Shown here: positions 15,811 through 25,117 of the stretch, one piece after another | Numbering within the stretch: the stretch's first letter is position 1 | Layout: each line of letters begins with the position of its first letter | DNA from: Aerococcus suis | Lineage (GTDB): Bacteria; Bacillota; Bacilli; Lactobacillales; Aerococcaceae | Assembly (NCBI RefSeq): GCF_900176325.1 | Contig: NZ_FWXK01000001.1 | Span: 1-64,000, forward strand | Reading direction: 5' to 3' | Length of the DNA: 64,000 nt | Program-made: the position numbers and the translations under genes | The notes under the pieces: model-generated | Told to the model about the DNA's origin: nothing | What the model saw: the letters and a program-made list of their open reading frames with translations, nothing else | The model's database searches: none

Positions 15811-16899
15811 TTATAAATGAATCAATTCACGAGGAGAATGAGTTAATAATTCATTCCCTTTTTCAGTAATTAATAAATCATCTTCAATTCTAACCCCACC
15901 TAATCCTTCTAGATAGATGCCGGGTTCATTGGTCACTACGTTGCCAGGACGCAAAATATGAGAACTATGCATACTTAAATTAGGAATCTCATGAATATCC
16001 AGTCCAATGCTATGGCCAAGTGAATGGCCAAATTGAGAACCGTATCCTCGTTCTTTTATTAAATCTCGTGCAATAGCATCAGCTTCTTTACCTGTCATAT
16101 CAGCTTTTAACGCTGTTGTGACACGTTCATTTGCATCTAAGACAATTTGATAAATTTCTTCTAATTTACGATCGACATCTCCCAGAGCAATCGTTCGAGT
16201 AATATCAGAAGCATATCCTTCATAGTAGCATCCATAATCTAATGTGATTAATTCTCCATTAGCAACTTTTTTATTAGAGGCCACGCCATGAGGCATAGCT
16301 GAACGTACACCAGAAGCCACTATAGTATCAAATGAGACTCCACTTGCACCTTTACTACGCATAAAGAAATCCAATTCATTAGCAATTTCAATTTCAGTCA
16401 CACCAGGTTTAATGAACTCTAAAATGTGATGAAAGGCTAAATCAGCAATTTGGCAAGCTACTTTTATTTTTTCAATTTCTTCATGCTCTTTAGTTTCTCG
16501 AAGAATTTCAATTAATCCAGAAGCTGGAATTAAATCAGCCGTAATAATACTTTCTAAATCATCAAAATCAGCCACGGTAATATGTTCTTCTTCATAACCT
16601 ACCCGTGAAATATTTTCTTCTGTTAAGATGTCTTGTACGACTTTTTGTGGAGAGCCAGTTCCAGCTGATCCACCTGCTAAAATAATTTTAAATCCGTCAC
16701 ATTGTGATTCAGCTTGTTCTTTATATCGAAAATCAGTAATAAAATATGCTCCATTATTTGTGATTAGAGCAATTCCACTTGTTCCTGTAAACCCACTAAT
16801 ATATCGTAGGTTGAATGGACTAACCACATAGTAAGCGCCTAATCCTTCTGTAGACATACTAGATTGTAGAGCTCTTACTCTCTCTTTCACTTCATTCAC
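15811..16899 (-). CDS. pepP: Xaa-Pro aminopeptidase/dipeptidase (M24 family)
   Basis: 362 residues. N-terminal creatinase-like domain (about 1-130) and C-terminal pita-bread metallopeptidase domain. Metal ligands and neighbours are visible in ITLDYGCYYEGYASDITRT (two Asp), GHSLGHSIGLDIHEIP (His) and NEPGIYLEGLGGVRIEDDLL (Glu). It removes residues before proline from peptides in the cytoplasm. In most Firmicutes efp follows pepP; here asp23 follows with a 19-base gap and no efp is seen. Confidence 0.93.
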   Translation of the reverse strand: MNEVKERVRALQSSMSTEGLGAYYVVSPFNLRYISGFTGTSGIALITNNGAYFITDFRYKEQAESQCDGFKIILAGGSAGTGSPQKVVQDILTEENISRVGYEEEHITVADFDDLESIITADLIPASGLIEILRETKEHEEIEKIKVACQIADLAFHHILEFIKPGVTEIEIANELDFFMRSKGASGVSFDTIVASGVRSAMPHGVASNKKVANGELITLDYGCYYEGYASDITRTIALGDVDRKLEEIYQIVLDANERVTTALKADMTGKEADAIARDLIKERGYGSQFGHSLGHSIGLDIHEIPNLSMHSSHILRPGNVVTNEPGIYLEGLGGVRIEDDLLITEKGNELLTHSPRELIHL

Positions 16900-16943
16900 C
16901 TTCTAGACTTCTCTTTTTAACTTCTCGTTTATTAGCGTCTTTT

Positions 16944-16971
16944 AGTATATCATATTCGGCCTTTTTTGCCA
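16944..16971 (-). promoter_or_regulatory. Putative promoter of pepP-asp23-nusB
   Basis: On the minus strand TGGCAA (16966-16971), a 16-base spacer and TATACT (16944-16949) precede pepP by about 45 bases. The -10 is good and the -35 weak. Confidence 0.4.
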
Positions 16972-17035
16972 CCTCCCTATTCAGGATTCATCAATAGAAC
17001 ATTTTTAAATCATCTTTTTGTTTTTGTTTCGTACT

Positions 17036-17052
17036 TATAATTGACCGGTCAA
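17036..17052 (+). promoter_or_regulatory. comG promoter region with a 12-bp palindrome
   Basis: TATAAT (17036-17041) is followed at once by the perfect palindrome TTGACCGGTCAA (17041-17052), which ends next to the comGA ribosome site. No good -35 is seen, and I find no exact ComX-type box (TACGAATA). The palindrome could bind a regulator or form a short leader hairpin. Confidence 0.4.
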
Positions 17053-17068
17053 AATGGGAGGAGAAAGA

Positions 17069-18085
17069 ATGGAGGCAACAATTACACGATGGTTAAAAAT
17101 AGCTGAAGAAAAACAAAGTGATGATATTCACTTAACTCCTTTAGCAGATAGCTATCAAGTCTATATTCGTTATCAAAGTCAATTAATCCCCGTAGAAAAA
17201 ATATCTTTAAATCAAGGGGAAAAAATCATTCGTTACATTAAGTATATAGCTAATATGGAAGTTGGTGAAAAACGACGTCCTCAAGATGGTGCATTAGTTT
17301 TCCAAGGGGCTAATAAATCATATGAGCTAAGGCTATCGACGATTGCTAATTATAAAATGCAAGAATCTTTAGTTATACGAATTTTACACCAAAATCATCA
17401 ACAATCGTTACCAATAGACGAATTTAATCAAGACATTTTCCGAGAACTAACTACCCAGATTAATCGCAAAACGGGCTTAATTATTTTCTCTGGGCCAGTC
17501 AGTTCAGGAAAAACCACAACTATCTATTACTTATTACGTCACGCTTATAAGAATAGTAAACGTGAAATTATTACTATTGAAGATCCAATTGAAATTAAAG
17601 AAGAAAACTTCTTACAAACAGAAATTAATTTAAGGGCAGGAATTGATTATGATGACCTGATTAGTGCAAGCTTAAGACATCATCCAGATATTTTGGTTAT
17701 TGGTGAAGTTAGAACAGAACATACCGCTCGCATGATGATTCGGGCAGCTCTAACTGGTCATCTTGTCTTAGCAACCATTCATGCTAAAGATACTGCTGGT
17801 GTTATTGGGCGCTTGATTGAGTTGGGAATTACTAAAGAACAGTTGATTCAAACTTTATTAAGTGTCGTTTCCCAACGATTAGTGCCAAGAGATGATATCG
17901 CTAATCAGTGGTTACCTATCTTTGAATTGCTACACCATGAAAATTTACAACATGTGATTCTAAATAAACCTACTGATAATACCTTTAAGTCATTAAATAA
18001 CCAACTAAGCGAGGCATTGCACCATGGATATATCAGTCAGAAAACTTACGAACACTACCACGTTGAAGCAGCTATTACACACTAA
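17069..18085 (+). CDS. comGA: Competence pseudopilus ATPase ComGA
   Basis: 338 residues, a PilT/GspE-type secretion ATPase that drives assembly of the DNA-uptake pseudopilus. Walker A is GPVSSGKTT (142-150; GPTGSGKTT is more common), the Asp box is EIITIEDPIE, Walker B is ILVIGEVRT, and the His box includes GHLVLATIHAKD. ATG 17054 overlaps the ribosome site GGGAGG, so ATG 17069 is the start. First of seven tightly packed comG genes, as in Bacillus and streptococci. Confidence 0.93.
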   Translation: MEATITRWLKIAEEKQSDDIHLTPLADSYQVYIRYQSQLIPVEKISLNQGEKIIRYIKYIANMEVGEKRRPQDGALVFQGANKSYELRLSTIANYKMQESLVIRILHQNHQQSLPIDEFNQDIFRELTTQINRKTGLIIFSGPVSSGKTTTIYYLLRHAYKNSKREIITIEDPIEIKEENFLQTEINLRAGIDYDDLISASLRHHPDILVIGEVRTEHTARMMIRAALTGHLVLATIHAKDTAGVIGRLIELGITKEQLIQTLLSVVSQRLVPRDDIANQWLPIFELLHHENLQHVILNKPTDNTFKSLNNQLSEALHHGYISQKTYEHYHVEAAITH

Positions 18086-19103
18086 TCTGACCAAAACATG
18101 GAACGAGGATTTACAAAGTGATGTGTTATTGTACACTGCTGAAATGCTCCAAGAGGGGTTTTCATTACTTGATACGATGACTTTTATTCAATTAATTTAT
18201 CCTAAGCATTCCAATACTTTTAAGCAGATGACTGATGATTTAACGATGGGAGATTATTTTTTTGAGAGTACCAAACATATTAATTTGCCATCAGATATTC
18301 GCTTTCAAATTGAAATTGCTGAAAAACATACTGACTTTCCAAATCATTTAGCTACAATTGCTGCTTATTTAAAAGATCGTAGCACACAAAAAAAGAAACT
18401 CATTGCCATCATGTTTTACCCTTTAAGTCTCTTTACTTTAATATTATTGATGTTATTTGGTATTCGCTGGTTCATGCTTCCACAGTTAAATAGTTTACAC
18501 ACGTCACCCGATTCACAAATCATAAAAATCATTATTTGGTTTTTAACTAACTACCCTTATCTTTTATTTATCAACTTATGCTTAGGTCTGGGAAGCTACA
18601 TTTATTATAAATTATGGAAAAAACGCGTTTCCCCTTTACAGCGTGCTCGATTCATCGTCAAATTGCCAATTATTGGCTATCTATTCAAACTTTACTATAC
18701 CTATTTTTTTGGTAATGAACTTGGCCAGCTTCTTAACGTGGGGTATTCATTACAACAAGTAGCCTTAACCTTTCAAAACCAAACAAAAATGCCCCTATTA
18801 AATGATATTGGAACGGCATTAAATGTGTCATTACAAAATGGACAAACGTTCCCAGCAAGCCTAGAATCGTTACATATTTTTACAAATGAATTCCCAGCCA
18901 TTATTTTACAAGGAGAAGTCCTGCATGGTTTAGGAATTAAAACAAAACTCTACGCCAAACGTTGTTTAGCACAACTTTATCGTGAACTATCAAAACAAAC
19001 AAAAGTTATCCAAAATATTTTATTTTTATGGGTAGCGTTAACCGTGATTACGGTTTATCTCATTTTAATGTTACCAATGCTCACAATGATTGGAGGATTA
19101 TAA
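18024..19103 (+). CDS. comGB: Competence pseudopilus membrane protein ComGB
   Basis: 359 residues, GspF/PilC family polytopic protein. Membrane segments lie near 132-152, 175-193 and 335-357. The second GspF repeat contains FFGNELGQLLNVGYSLQQVA. The ATG at 18024 has GAGG 9 bases upstream and lies 62 bases inside comGA, a long overlap that implies translational coupling. It forms the inner-membrane platform for the ComGA ATPase. Confidence 0.9.
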   Translation: MDISVRKLTNTTTLKQLLHTNLTKTWNEDLQSDVLLYTAEMLQEGFSLLDTMTFIQLIYPKHSNTFKQMTDDLTMGDYFFESTKHINLPSDIRFQIEIAEKHTDFPNHLATIAAYLKDRSTQKKKLIAIMFYPLSLFTLILLMLFGIRWFMLPQLNSLHTSPDSQIIKIIIWFLTNYPYLLFINLCLGLGSYIYYKLWKKRVSPLQRARFIVKLPIIGYLFKLYYTYFFGNELGQLLNVGYSLQQVALTFQNQTKMPLLNDIGTALNVSLQNGQTFPASLESLHIFTNEFPAIILQGEVLHGLGIKTKLYAKRCLAQLYRELSKQTKVIQNILFLWVALTVITVYLILMLPMLTMIGGL

Positions 19104-19105
19104 TT

Positions 19106-19402
19106 ATGAAAAAATATTTAAATAGCATTCGCTCTAATAAAAAAGGATTTACGCTAATTGAAATGTTACTCGTCTTGTTTATTATTGCTGTATTATTACT
19201 TTTAATTTTACCAAATATGAATGCCCAAAAAGGTAAAGTGCAAGAGCAAGGAGATCAAGCGTTGTTGAAAACTTATGAATCTCAAACTGCGCTCTATCAA
19301 ATGCAAAATGATACCAGTGAAACACCTAGTATCGATGAGTTGCTAGCAGAAAAATATTTGTCGCCAGAACAGGCAAAACGATTAAAAAATATCGCTCCTT
19401 AG
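19106..19402 (+). CDS. comGC: Major pseudopilin ComGC
   Basis: 98 residues. Short basic leader, then the prepilin peptidase site NKKGFTLIEM (cleavage G/F) and a hydrophobic helix MLLVLFIIAVLLLLILP. The soluble tail ends with YLSPEQAKRLKN, typical of ComGC. ATG 19106 follows GGAGG; an apparent start at 19028 lies inside comGB and has no ribosome site. It polymerises into the competence pilus and needs the ComC peptidase encoded elsewhere. Confidence 0.93.
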   Translation: MKKYLNSIRSNKKGFTLIEMLLVLFIIAVLLLLILPNMNAQKGKVQEQGDQALLKTYESQTALYQMQNDTSETPSIDELLAEKYLSPEQAKRLKNIAP

Positions 19403-19419
19403 AAAAAAATACGCTTAAA

Positions 19420-19839
19420 ATGAATAATAAGGCATTTACCCTAAGTGAATTAATTGTAGTACTATTTATTTCAGCGACGGTCTATTTAATAACCAGTCTA
19501 TATCTAGTTAATAATCGGCAAATATATGCCTCAGATGTCACGATTAAAGCTGCATTAACTTATTACAACAGTTTGCAGAAAAAAGCTAGACTAACAGAAA
19601 CTTCCTATTATATGACTTGCTTTAATAACCAAATTGTTTTTCAATCACCGACAAATAACCACTTTTCAGATAAAGAATTTATATTGCCAAAAAATCATCA
19701 CTTTACCAGGTATCAACGATTAAAAATACCCGGTAATGGAGAAATTATGCCCACAACATTAGCGATTCAAACTCCTTCAGGCATTAGAAAAATAACGATA
19801 CAACTTGGAGGTCAGTATGTCATTAAATCCAATAACTAA
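19420..19839 (+). CDS. comGD: Minor pseudopilin ComGD
   Basis: 139 residues. Has a very short leader and a prepilin-type site NNKAFTLSEL, with Ala in place of the usual Gly before the cleaved bond, followed by a hydrophobic helix (IVVLFISATVYLITSLYLV). The ribosome site is weak. Placement after comGC and overlap of its end by comGE support the assignment. Confidence 0.85.
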   Translation: MNNKAFTLSELIVVLFISATVYLITSLYLVNNRQIYASDVTIKAALTYYNSLQKKARLTETSYYMTCFNNQIVFQSPTNNHFSDKEFILPKNHHFTRYQRLKIPGNGEIMPTTLAIQTPSGIRKITIQLGGQYVIKSNN

Positions 19840-20101
19840 AAAAACTGGTTTTTTATTGATTGAGTCTCTTATTAGTTTCTTTTTAGCTAGCACTTTGGTT
19901 GTACTTATGGTATCAGGAATCACATACCAAATCAGTCAATTAAATGAAGCAGATCGACAGTTAATGATATATCAGCGTATCTATGAAACTATTCAAAAAG
20001 ATAGTATAATCCCCTCACTGCCAAAGAAATTCCCATTTATTGAGATTGAAGAACAACAAATTTATTACGAAGGGGATCGTGTTATTTATGCTCACTCATA
20101 A
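19817..20101 (+). CDS. comGE: Minor pseudopilin ComGE
   Basis: 94 residues from ATG 19817, which follows TTGGAGG; the frame overlaps comGD by 23 bases. Prepilin-like start TKKTGFLLIESLISFF with a long hydrophobic helix to about residue 34. The tail is short and weakly conserved, so assignment relies on context and the pilin-like N-terminus. Confidence 0.8.
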   Translation: MSLNPITKKTGFLLIESLISFFLASTLVVLMVSGITYQISQLNEADRQLMIYQRIYETIQKDSIIPSLPKKFPFIEIEEQQIYYEGDRVIYAHS

Positions 20102-20522
20102 AACTGGCTTCACGTTAGTTGAAACCGTGTTTTCTTTGTTTTTATTACTATCTCTTCATTTTTTGATGCTATCAGCTATTGAATTAGAACTTAATTATCA
20201 TCACCATTTAAAAAATGATACAATTGCTGATTGGGGTTACTTCGTTTATCAGCTTAATGAAGAACTCAGTGGTGGACGTATCATTACTAATAACTATCAT
20301 GCGATAAAAATTGAAAATACAGATAAAGAAGTGATTACTTTTGATTACTACGCAAACAAAGATAGTCGTATGATTAGACGACGCGTCAATAGTCAAGGTC
20401 ACCAACCAATCCTTATGAATGTTGCTACTTTTAATGTGACTAACAAAGGACATTATTTTCATCTCTATACAAAAATGATGAACGGTAAGGAGTATGAACT
20501 ATGGTTACCAAAAGAAACTTAA
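20088..20522 (+). CDS. comGF: Minor pseudopilin ComGF
   Basis: 144 residues from ATG 20088, overlapping comGE by 14 bases. Prepilin site HKTGFTLVETVFSLF (G/F cleavage, Glu at +5) and a hydrophobic helix. The soluble part contains IKIENTDKEVITFDYY and the Arg-rich RMIRRRVNSQGHQP region typical of ComGF. Confidence 0.88.
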   Translation: MLTHKTGFTLVETVFSLFLLLSLHFLMLSAIELELNYHHHLKNDTIADWGYFVYQLNEELSGGRIITNNYHAIKIENTDKEVITFDYYANKDSRMIRRRVNSQGHQPILMNVATFNVTNKGHYFHLYTKMMNGKEYELWLPKET

Positions 20523-20842
20523 AAGCGGGTAATATTTTACCATATACACTCCTTTTAATAATCATGCTCTCGAACCTTAGTCTCCTTACTAGCGACTATT
20601 ATCAAGCTAAGTTAATTGAAAAACAAGATATGATGTATGGCTATCAAGCGATCATTTTAACGGAGTTAGCAAAAAAAGAAATTCAGAACAAATCTCCATC
20701 AAAAAATATTGTTTTTAAATATAATATTGGAAATGTAACCTGCACCAAAAAAGATAAATGGGAACTAACTGTTCATTTACATGAATCAAATGTCACCTTT
20801 ACTAGCTATTTCATTCCCTCAAAATCAGATTTAAATGAATAA
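20501..20842 (+). CDS. comGG: Minor pseudopilin-like ComGG
   Basis: 113 residues, overlapping comGF by 22 bases, with AAGGAG upstream. One N-terminal hydrophobic helix (NILPYTLLLIIMLSNLSLLT) follows a short basic start; there is no clear prepilin peptidase Glu, as is common for ComGG. Identified mainly as the last gene of the comG operon. Confidence 0.75.
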   Translation: MVTKRNLKAGNILPYTLLLIIMLSNLSLLTSDYYQAKLIEKQDMMYGYQAIILTELAKKEIQNKSPSKNIVFKYNIGNVTCTKKDKWELTVHLHESNVTFTSYFIPSKSDLNE

Positions 20843-20861
20843 CTATTATCCAGAATACTAT

Positions 20862-20894
20862 CGACTAGGAGAACTCTCTTCTAGTCGCTTTTTT
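20862..20894 (+). terminator. Terminator of the comG operon
   Basis: CGACTAG (20862-20868) pairs with CTAGTCG (20881-20887), followed by CTTTTTT. It lies 20 bases past comGG. Confidence 0.85.
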
Positions 20895-20902
20895 ATTAAA
20901 AA

Positions 20903-20947
20903 TATGCAAAAAACATCCCGAGCTGATTTCGTGAGGCTTTTTGCATA
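20903..20947. repeat. Hairpin with a long loop upstream of the V-ATPase operon
   Basis: TATGCAAAAA (20903-20912) pairs perfectly with TTTTTGCATA (20938-20947) around a 25-base loop rich in G and C (CATCCCGAGCTGATTTCGTG within it). It lies after the comG terminator and before the ntp operon. It could be a second, reverse-direction terminator, a leader element or a small RNA. Confidence 0.45.
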
Positions 20948-21030
20948 AAAAAAGCAAATAAAAATTGGTTCTGACTTGTTTATGAGATAATGTAAATAAG
21001 TCAGAAATGACAATAAAAAAGAGGAGGGGT

Positions 21031-21363
21031 ATGATGGATTCAATTTTGGAAGACTTATATGATCTTGAAATGCAAGCTCAACACCACGAAGCATCGATTT
21101 CAGATCGTAAATTGCAAGTAAAAAAAGATTTTGAAAGCAAAAAACAGTCGTTAAAAACTGAGGTTCAACAAACATATGATAAGGATCTCGCTGCCTTTAA
21201 ATCTGACGCTGAGGCATTCAAAACGACAATCATGAATGATTTAGCTACCAATTTCAAATCTGAAATGGCGAAAATTAATCAAGCCGTTAATAATGATCAA
21301 CCAAAATATGTAGCTAATTTTATGGCCAAATTAAAAAATCTTGGAGTTGAAGCAAATGAGTAA
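21031..21363 (+). CDS. ntpF: V-type ATPase peripheral-stalk subunit (G-like, NtpF)
   Basis: 110 residues, almost wholly predicted coiled coil (LEDLYDLEMQAQHHEASISD and following, rich in K/E/Q), as for the G/NtpF stalk subunit that pairs with subunit E. ATG 21031 follows GAGGAGGGG; the apparent upstream start has no site. First gene of a nine-gene V-ATPase operon in the order F-C-I-K-G-E-A-B-D. Confidence 0.8.
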   Translation: MMDSILEDLYDLEMQAQHHEASISDRKLQVKKDFESKKQSLKTEVQQTYDKDLAAFKSDAEAFKTTIMNDLATNFKSEMAKINQAVNNDQPKYVANFMAKLKNLGVEANE

Positions 21364-22390
21364 TGATGCTGCTATCAAAGCAAAATTAAAAGGCATGCGT
21401 CGACAATTGATGACTTCTGAAGAATTAGAAGAACAAGTCGACTCACGCTCCCTACGTAGCTTTTCAGATTATCTTTTGCAACACGATAGTTATCAAAAAG
21501 CTCAAAACACAATCAAAGTCAGTTTAGATTCTAGAGAAAATTTAGAATATTTAACTGAGTTAAGCTATTTCGAAGATTTTTTAAAGTTGTATCGTTTTGC
21601 CTCCCTAGATATGCGTAAGTTTTTAAAAGCTTATATTATGACATTTGAAACTCATGTAATAAAACGTATTTTTAAAAACTTAGCCCGTTTTCATACCGCT
21701 AATGTTTCTTTAAATAACTTTACCAATTTTCTCGCTGATAAGCGTCACGTTGATATTGGTGATTTATTATTAGCAACAAATGTTGAACAAGGAGTGGCTT
21801 GTTTCCAAAACTCGTCTTATAGTGACTTTTTTGAGTCCATTAATGACCATTTTACAGCTGATAACTTCAATAGTTATGTTTTTGAATTTAGCTTAGATCA
21901 ATTTGTTGCCAAAAAAATTTGGCAGGCAGCTAAAAGTATTTTCTCAGTCAGTGATTTACACGAATTCAAAAAATTCTATGGTAGCGAATTTGATATTATC
22001 AATATTAATACGATTTATCGGTTAAAATTTTTCTATCATGTTGATGATAACTTTATTTTAACGTCATTAATTCCTGAGAAATTTCGTCTTAATGATGATA
22101 ATATTCAACAACTCTTAACTGCCGGTGATGAACGAGAATTTATTCAAATTGCGCAACAAATCGGCTATTCAGCAATTTATAATGATGACTTTGATTTGAG
22201 TACTGTTAACCAGCTACAAGAAGATTATCTAAGTAAACTACGTCATCGTATCGCTCGTCAACATAGTACGAGCTTGTTTGAAATCATTAATTACCTCGAT
22301 GATAAATATGATGAAGGACGAACAATAATTGATAAAGTTGAACGTCTAGCTACTGCCAAATACTCATCGATAGAAAGGAGCTTAAATTAA
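21356..22390 (+). CDS. ntpC: V-type ATPase subunit C (d-type), NtpC
   Basis: 344 residues, matching the size of the V-ATPase subunit C/AC39 family that couples the central stalk to the membrane ring. Mostly helical with repeated three-helix units; LEYLTELSYFEDFLKLYRFASLD and FEIINYLDDKYDEGRTI fit the family only loosely. Assignment relies strongly on operon context. ATG 21356 is preferred over a TTG at 21341. It overlaps the ends of both neighbours (TAATG at 22388-22392). Confidence 0.8.
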   Translation: MSNDAAIKAKLKGMRRQLMTSEELEEQVDSRSLRSFSDYLLQHDSYQKAQNTIKVSLDSRENLEYLTELSYFEDFLKLYRFASLDMRKFLKAYIMTFETHVIKRIFKNLARFHTANVSLNNFTNFLADKRHVDIGDLLLATNVEQGVACFQNSSYSDFFESINDHFTADNFNSYVFEFSLDQFVAKKIWQAAKSIFSVSDLHEFKKFYGSEFDIININTIYRLKFFYHVDDNFILTSLIPEKFRLNDDNIQQLLTAGDEREFIQIAQQIGYSAIYNDDFDLSTVNQLQEDYLSKLRHRIARQHSTSLFEIINYLDDKYDEGRTIIDKVERLATAKYSSIERSLN

Positions 22391-24327
22391 TGATTACTAA
22401 AATGACATTAGTCAATATCACTGGTCCACGTGATGATATTGATCGTATGGCTGATGAGTATCTGAGCCATTATGAAATTCATTTAGTTAATGCGCTAAAA
22501 GAATTATCTGAAATCAGTACTCTTAAACCTTACACCAGTTCTAATCCATATGAACCGTGGTTAGAAAAAATTGATACGTTATTACAATTAACAAATGTCA
22601 ATAACGAACATCAACATATCGATAAACCCTACTCTTTTGATGAGGCGAAACATTTAATTACTGATATTGATCATTCGTTAGTAAATGAACAATCAGAATT
22701 AGAACACTTACGTTCTCAATATAATGATGTGAATGACAAAGCGACAGCTTTTAAACCATTTGTTGGTTTGGATTTTGATTTAGAAAAAATCTTATCAATG
22801 TCGCACATCAAATTCCGTTTCGGTCGTTTCACAAAAGAGAATTATTTAAAATTCAAAAAATATATTGATCGAATGGTTCCTTCCATTTTTATTCCTGCTG
22901 AAGAAACTGATACTCATGTTTACGGTGTATACTTCACACCAGTTGAGTCACGTCAACGGGTAGACGCCCTATATTTATCGCTAGCTTGGGAACGTATTTA
23001 TCTACCTGAAGAAAAAGGTCAACCTAAAGATATTTACGCTAGATACGCAAATCAAGCTGAACAGCTTTCTAGAAAAATTGCTGATTCAAAAAGTAAACTA
23101 AGAGCATTAATTACACCAGCTATTCCTGATTTATTAACTGCTCAAAGTCGACTTGAAGATTTATCTAAAGCTTACGGCGTTCGTAAATATGCTGCGATTA
23201 CCCGTGAAGAATTCGCTCGTAAAGAAACCCGTTATCTAGTAATTGGTTGGATGGAGCAAAAAGCAGCGAAACAATTAGAACAAGAAGTTTCCGATGATTC
23301 TTTAATTACGATGTATATTGAAGATGATGAAGATAATAAAAATCAGACACCACCTACAAAGATGAAAAATAATCTTTTTATCCGCCCTTTTGAATTATTG
23401 ACTAAGATGTATGGTGTCCCTAATTATCGTGAAATGGATCCAACGTTCTTAGTCGCTCTAACTTATACAATACTATTTGGTGCGATGTTTGGTGATGTTG
23501 GACAAGGTCTCGTACTCTTCCTAGTTGGTTTAATTGGTGTTTTCAAACCAAAACTTCGCCCATTAACTATTTTGTCCTCTGTTGGATTGAGTTCAACTAT
23601 TTTTGGGTTCTTATACGGTAGTATCTTTGGTTTTGAAGACGTTATTCCTACCTTATGGTTAAACCCTATGGAACATATGACAGAAATTCCATTCTTTGGT
23701 CGCTTAAATACCGTCTTTATTGTTGCCGTTTGTTTTGGACTATTTTTAATGATTATGACAATGACAATCAATATTTGGCAACAATGGAAAAATAATAATC
23801 GTTGGGAAGCTTTACTGGATAAAAACGGAATTGCCGGCTTAATTTTTTACGGTATTCTAGTTTTCATGTTAGTTCTTTACATGACAGGAAATCCTATTCC
23901 AGCAACTGCTTTATTAGGAATTGTTTTAGCATTATCATTGTTAACAATTGCCTTCAAAGATGAAATTATTACTAAACTCGAACACAAAAAAGATGAAAAT
24001 GGTGATGGAATTGTCATTAAACTATTAACCGTTTTCTTTGAAACGTTTGAAACATTATTAACCTACTTTTCTAATAGTATTTCATTTGTTCGGGTTGGAG
24101 CGTTTGCCATTAGTCACGGTGCCATGATGGGTGTCGTTCTTATGTTTGCAGGTGCTGAAAATGCTGATCAAATTAACTGGTTAGTCATTATTTTAGGTAA
24201 CTTATTTGTAATTGGTTTTGAAGGTTTAGTCGTAGCTATTCAAGTGTTACGTCTTGAATTCTATGAAATTTTTAGTCACTTTTATAAAGGTGACGGTATT
24301 GAATTTAAAAACAGTTGGTCAAAATAA
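22390..24327 (+). CDS. ntpI: V-type ATPase membrane subunit I (a-subunit), NtpI
   Basis: 645 residues. A large cytoplasmic N-terminal half (1 to about 320) with long helices is followed by seven or eight membrane segments (from about 350). The C-terminal helix SISFVRVGAFAISHGAMMGV carries the essential Arg (FVRVGAFA) that faces the proteolipid glutamate. It forms the ion half-channels of the stator. Its start overlaps the stop of ntpC. Confidence 0.94.
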   Translation: MITKMTLVNITGPRDDIDRMADEYLSHYEIHLVNALKELSEISTLKPYTSSNPYEPWLEKIDTLLQLTNVNNEHQHIDKPYSFDEAKHLITDIDHSLVNEQSELEHLRSQYNDVNDKATAFKPFVGLDFDLEKILSMSHIKFRFGRFTKENYLKFKKYIDRMVPSIFIPAEETDTHVYGVYFTPVESRQRVDALYLSLAWERIYLPEEKGQPKDIYARYANQAEQLSRKIADSKSKLRALITPAIPDLLTAQSRLEDLSKAYGVRKYAAITREEFARKETRYLVIGWMEQKAAKQLEQEVSDDSLITMYIEDDEDNKNQTPPTKMKNNLFIRPFELLTKMYGVPNYREMDPTFLVALTYTILFGAMFGDVGQGLVLFLVGLIGVFKPKLRPLTILSSVGLSSTIFGFLYGSIFGFEDVIPTLWLNPMEHMTEIPFFGRLNTVFIVAVCFGLFLMIMTMTINIWQQWKNNNRWEALLDKNGIAGLIFYGILVFMLVLYMTGNPIPATALLGIVLALSLLTIAFKDEIITKLEHKKDENGDGIVIKLLTVFFETFETLLTYFSNSISFVRVGAFAISHGAMMGVVLMFAGAENADQINWLVIILGNLFVIGFEGLVVAIQVLRLEFYEIFSHFYKGDGIEFKNSWSK

Positions 24328-24335
24328 AAGATTAG

Positions 24336-24791
<456 letters not shown>

Positions 24792-24793
24792 TT

Positions 24794-25102
24794 ATGAAAC
24801 AATACGTTCTAACTGAGAACTTAGATACCTTAACTGGAATGCGCTTAGCTGGGGTTGATGGCACATTAATCACTGAAGATGTTGACTTTTCTGACGTTTT
24901 CGCGAAAGTGATTGAACAATCTGAGATAGGATTGGTACTCATCTCACCAAAACTTATTGAGAAAAACCAAGACCTAATCAATGAGGTGAGATTTAATCGT
25001 TCTACCCCACTAATCACTTCTGCACTTGGACCTGACGAATGGCAAAAACAAGATGATACATTAAGTGCCACTATTCAACAGGCCATCGGTATTCAGCTGT
25101 AG
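24794..25102 (+). CDS. ntpG: V-type ATPase subunit F (NtpG), central stalk
   Basis: 102 residues, standard for subunit F, which binds the D subunit in the rotor. Has the family pattern of alternating strands and helices with TGMRLAGVDGTLI near the start and IGLVLISPKLIEK in the middle. Starts 2 bases after the stop of ntpK. In E. hirae this subunit is named NtpG. Confidence 0.88.
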   Translation: MKQYVLTENLDTLTGMRLAGVDGTLITEDVDFSDVFAKVIEQSEIGLVLISPKLIEKNQDLINEVRFNRSTPLITSALGPDEWQKQDDTLSATIQQAIGIQL

Positions 25103-25117
25103 ATAGGAGGCATATGA

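Noticed and set aside
23463..23771. 102-codon frame antisense to ntpI
   Set aside because: Shadow of the strongly coding V-ATPase I subunit; no start signal.
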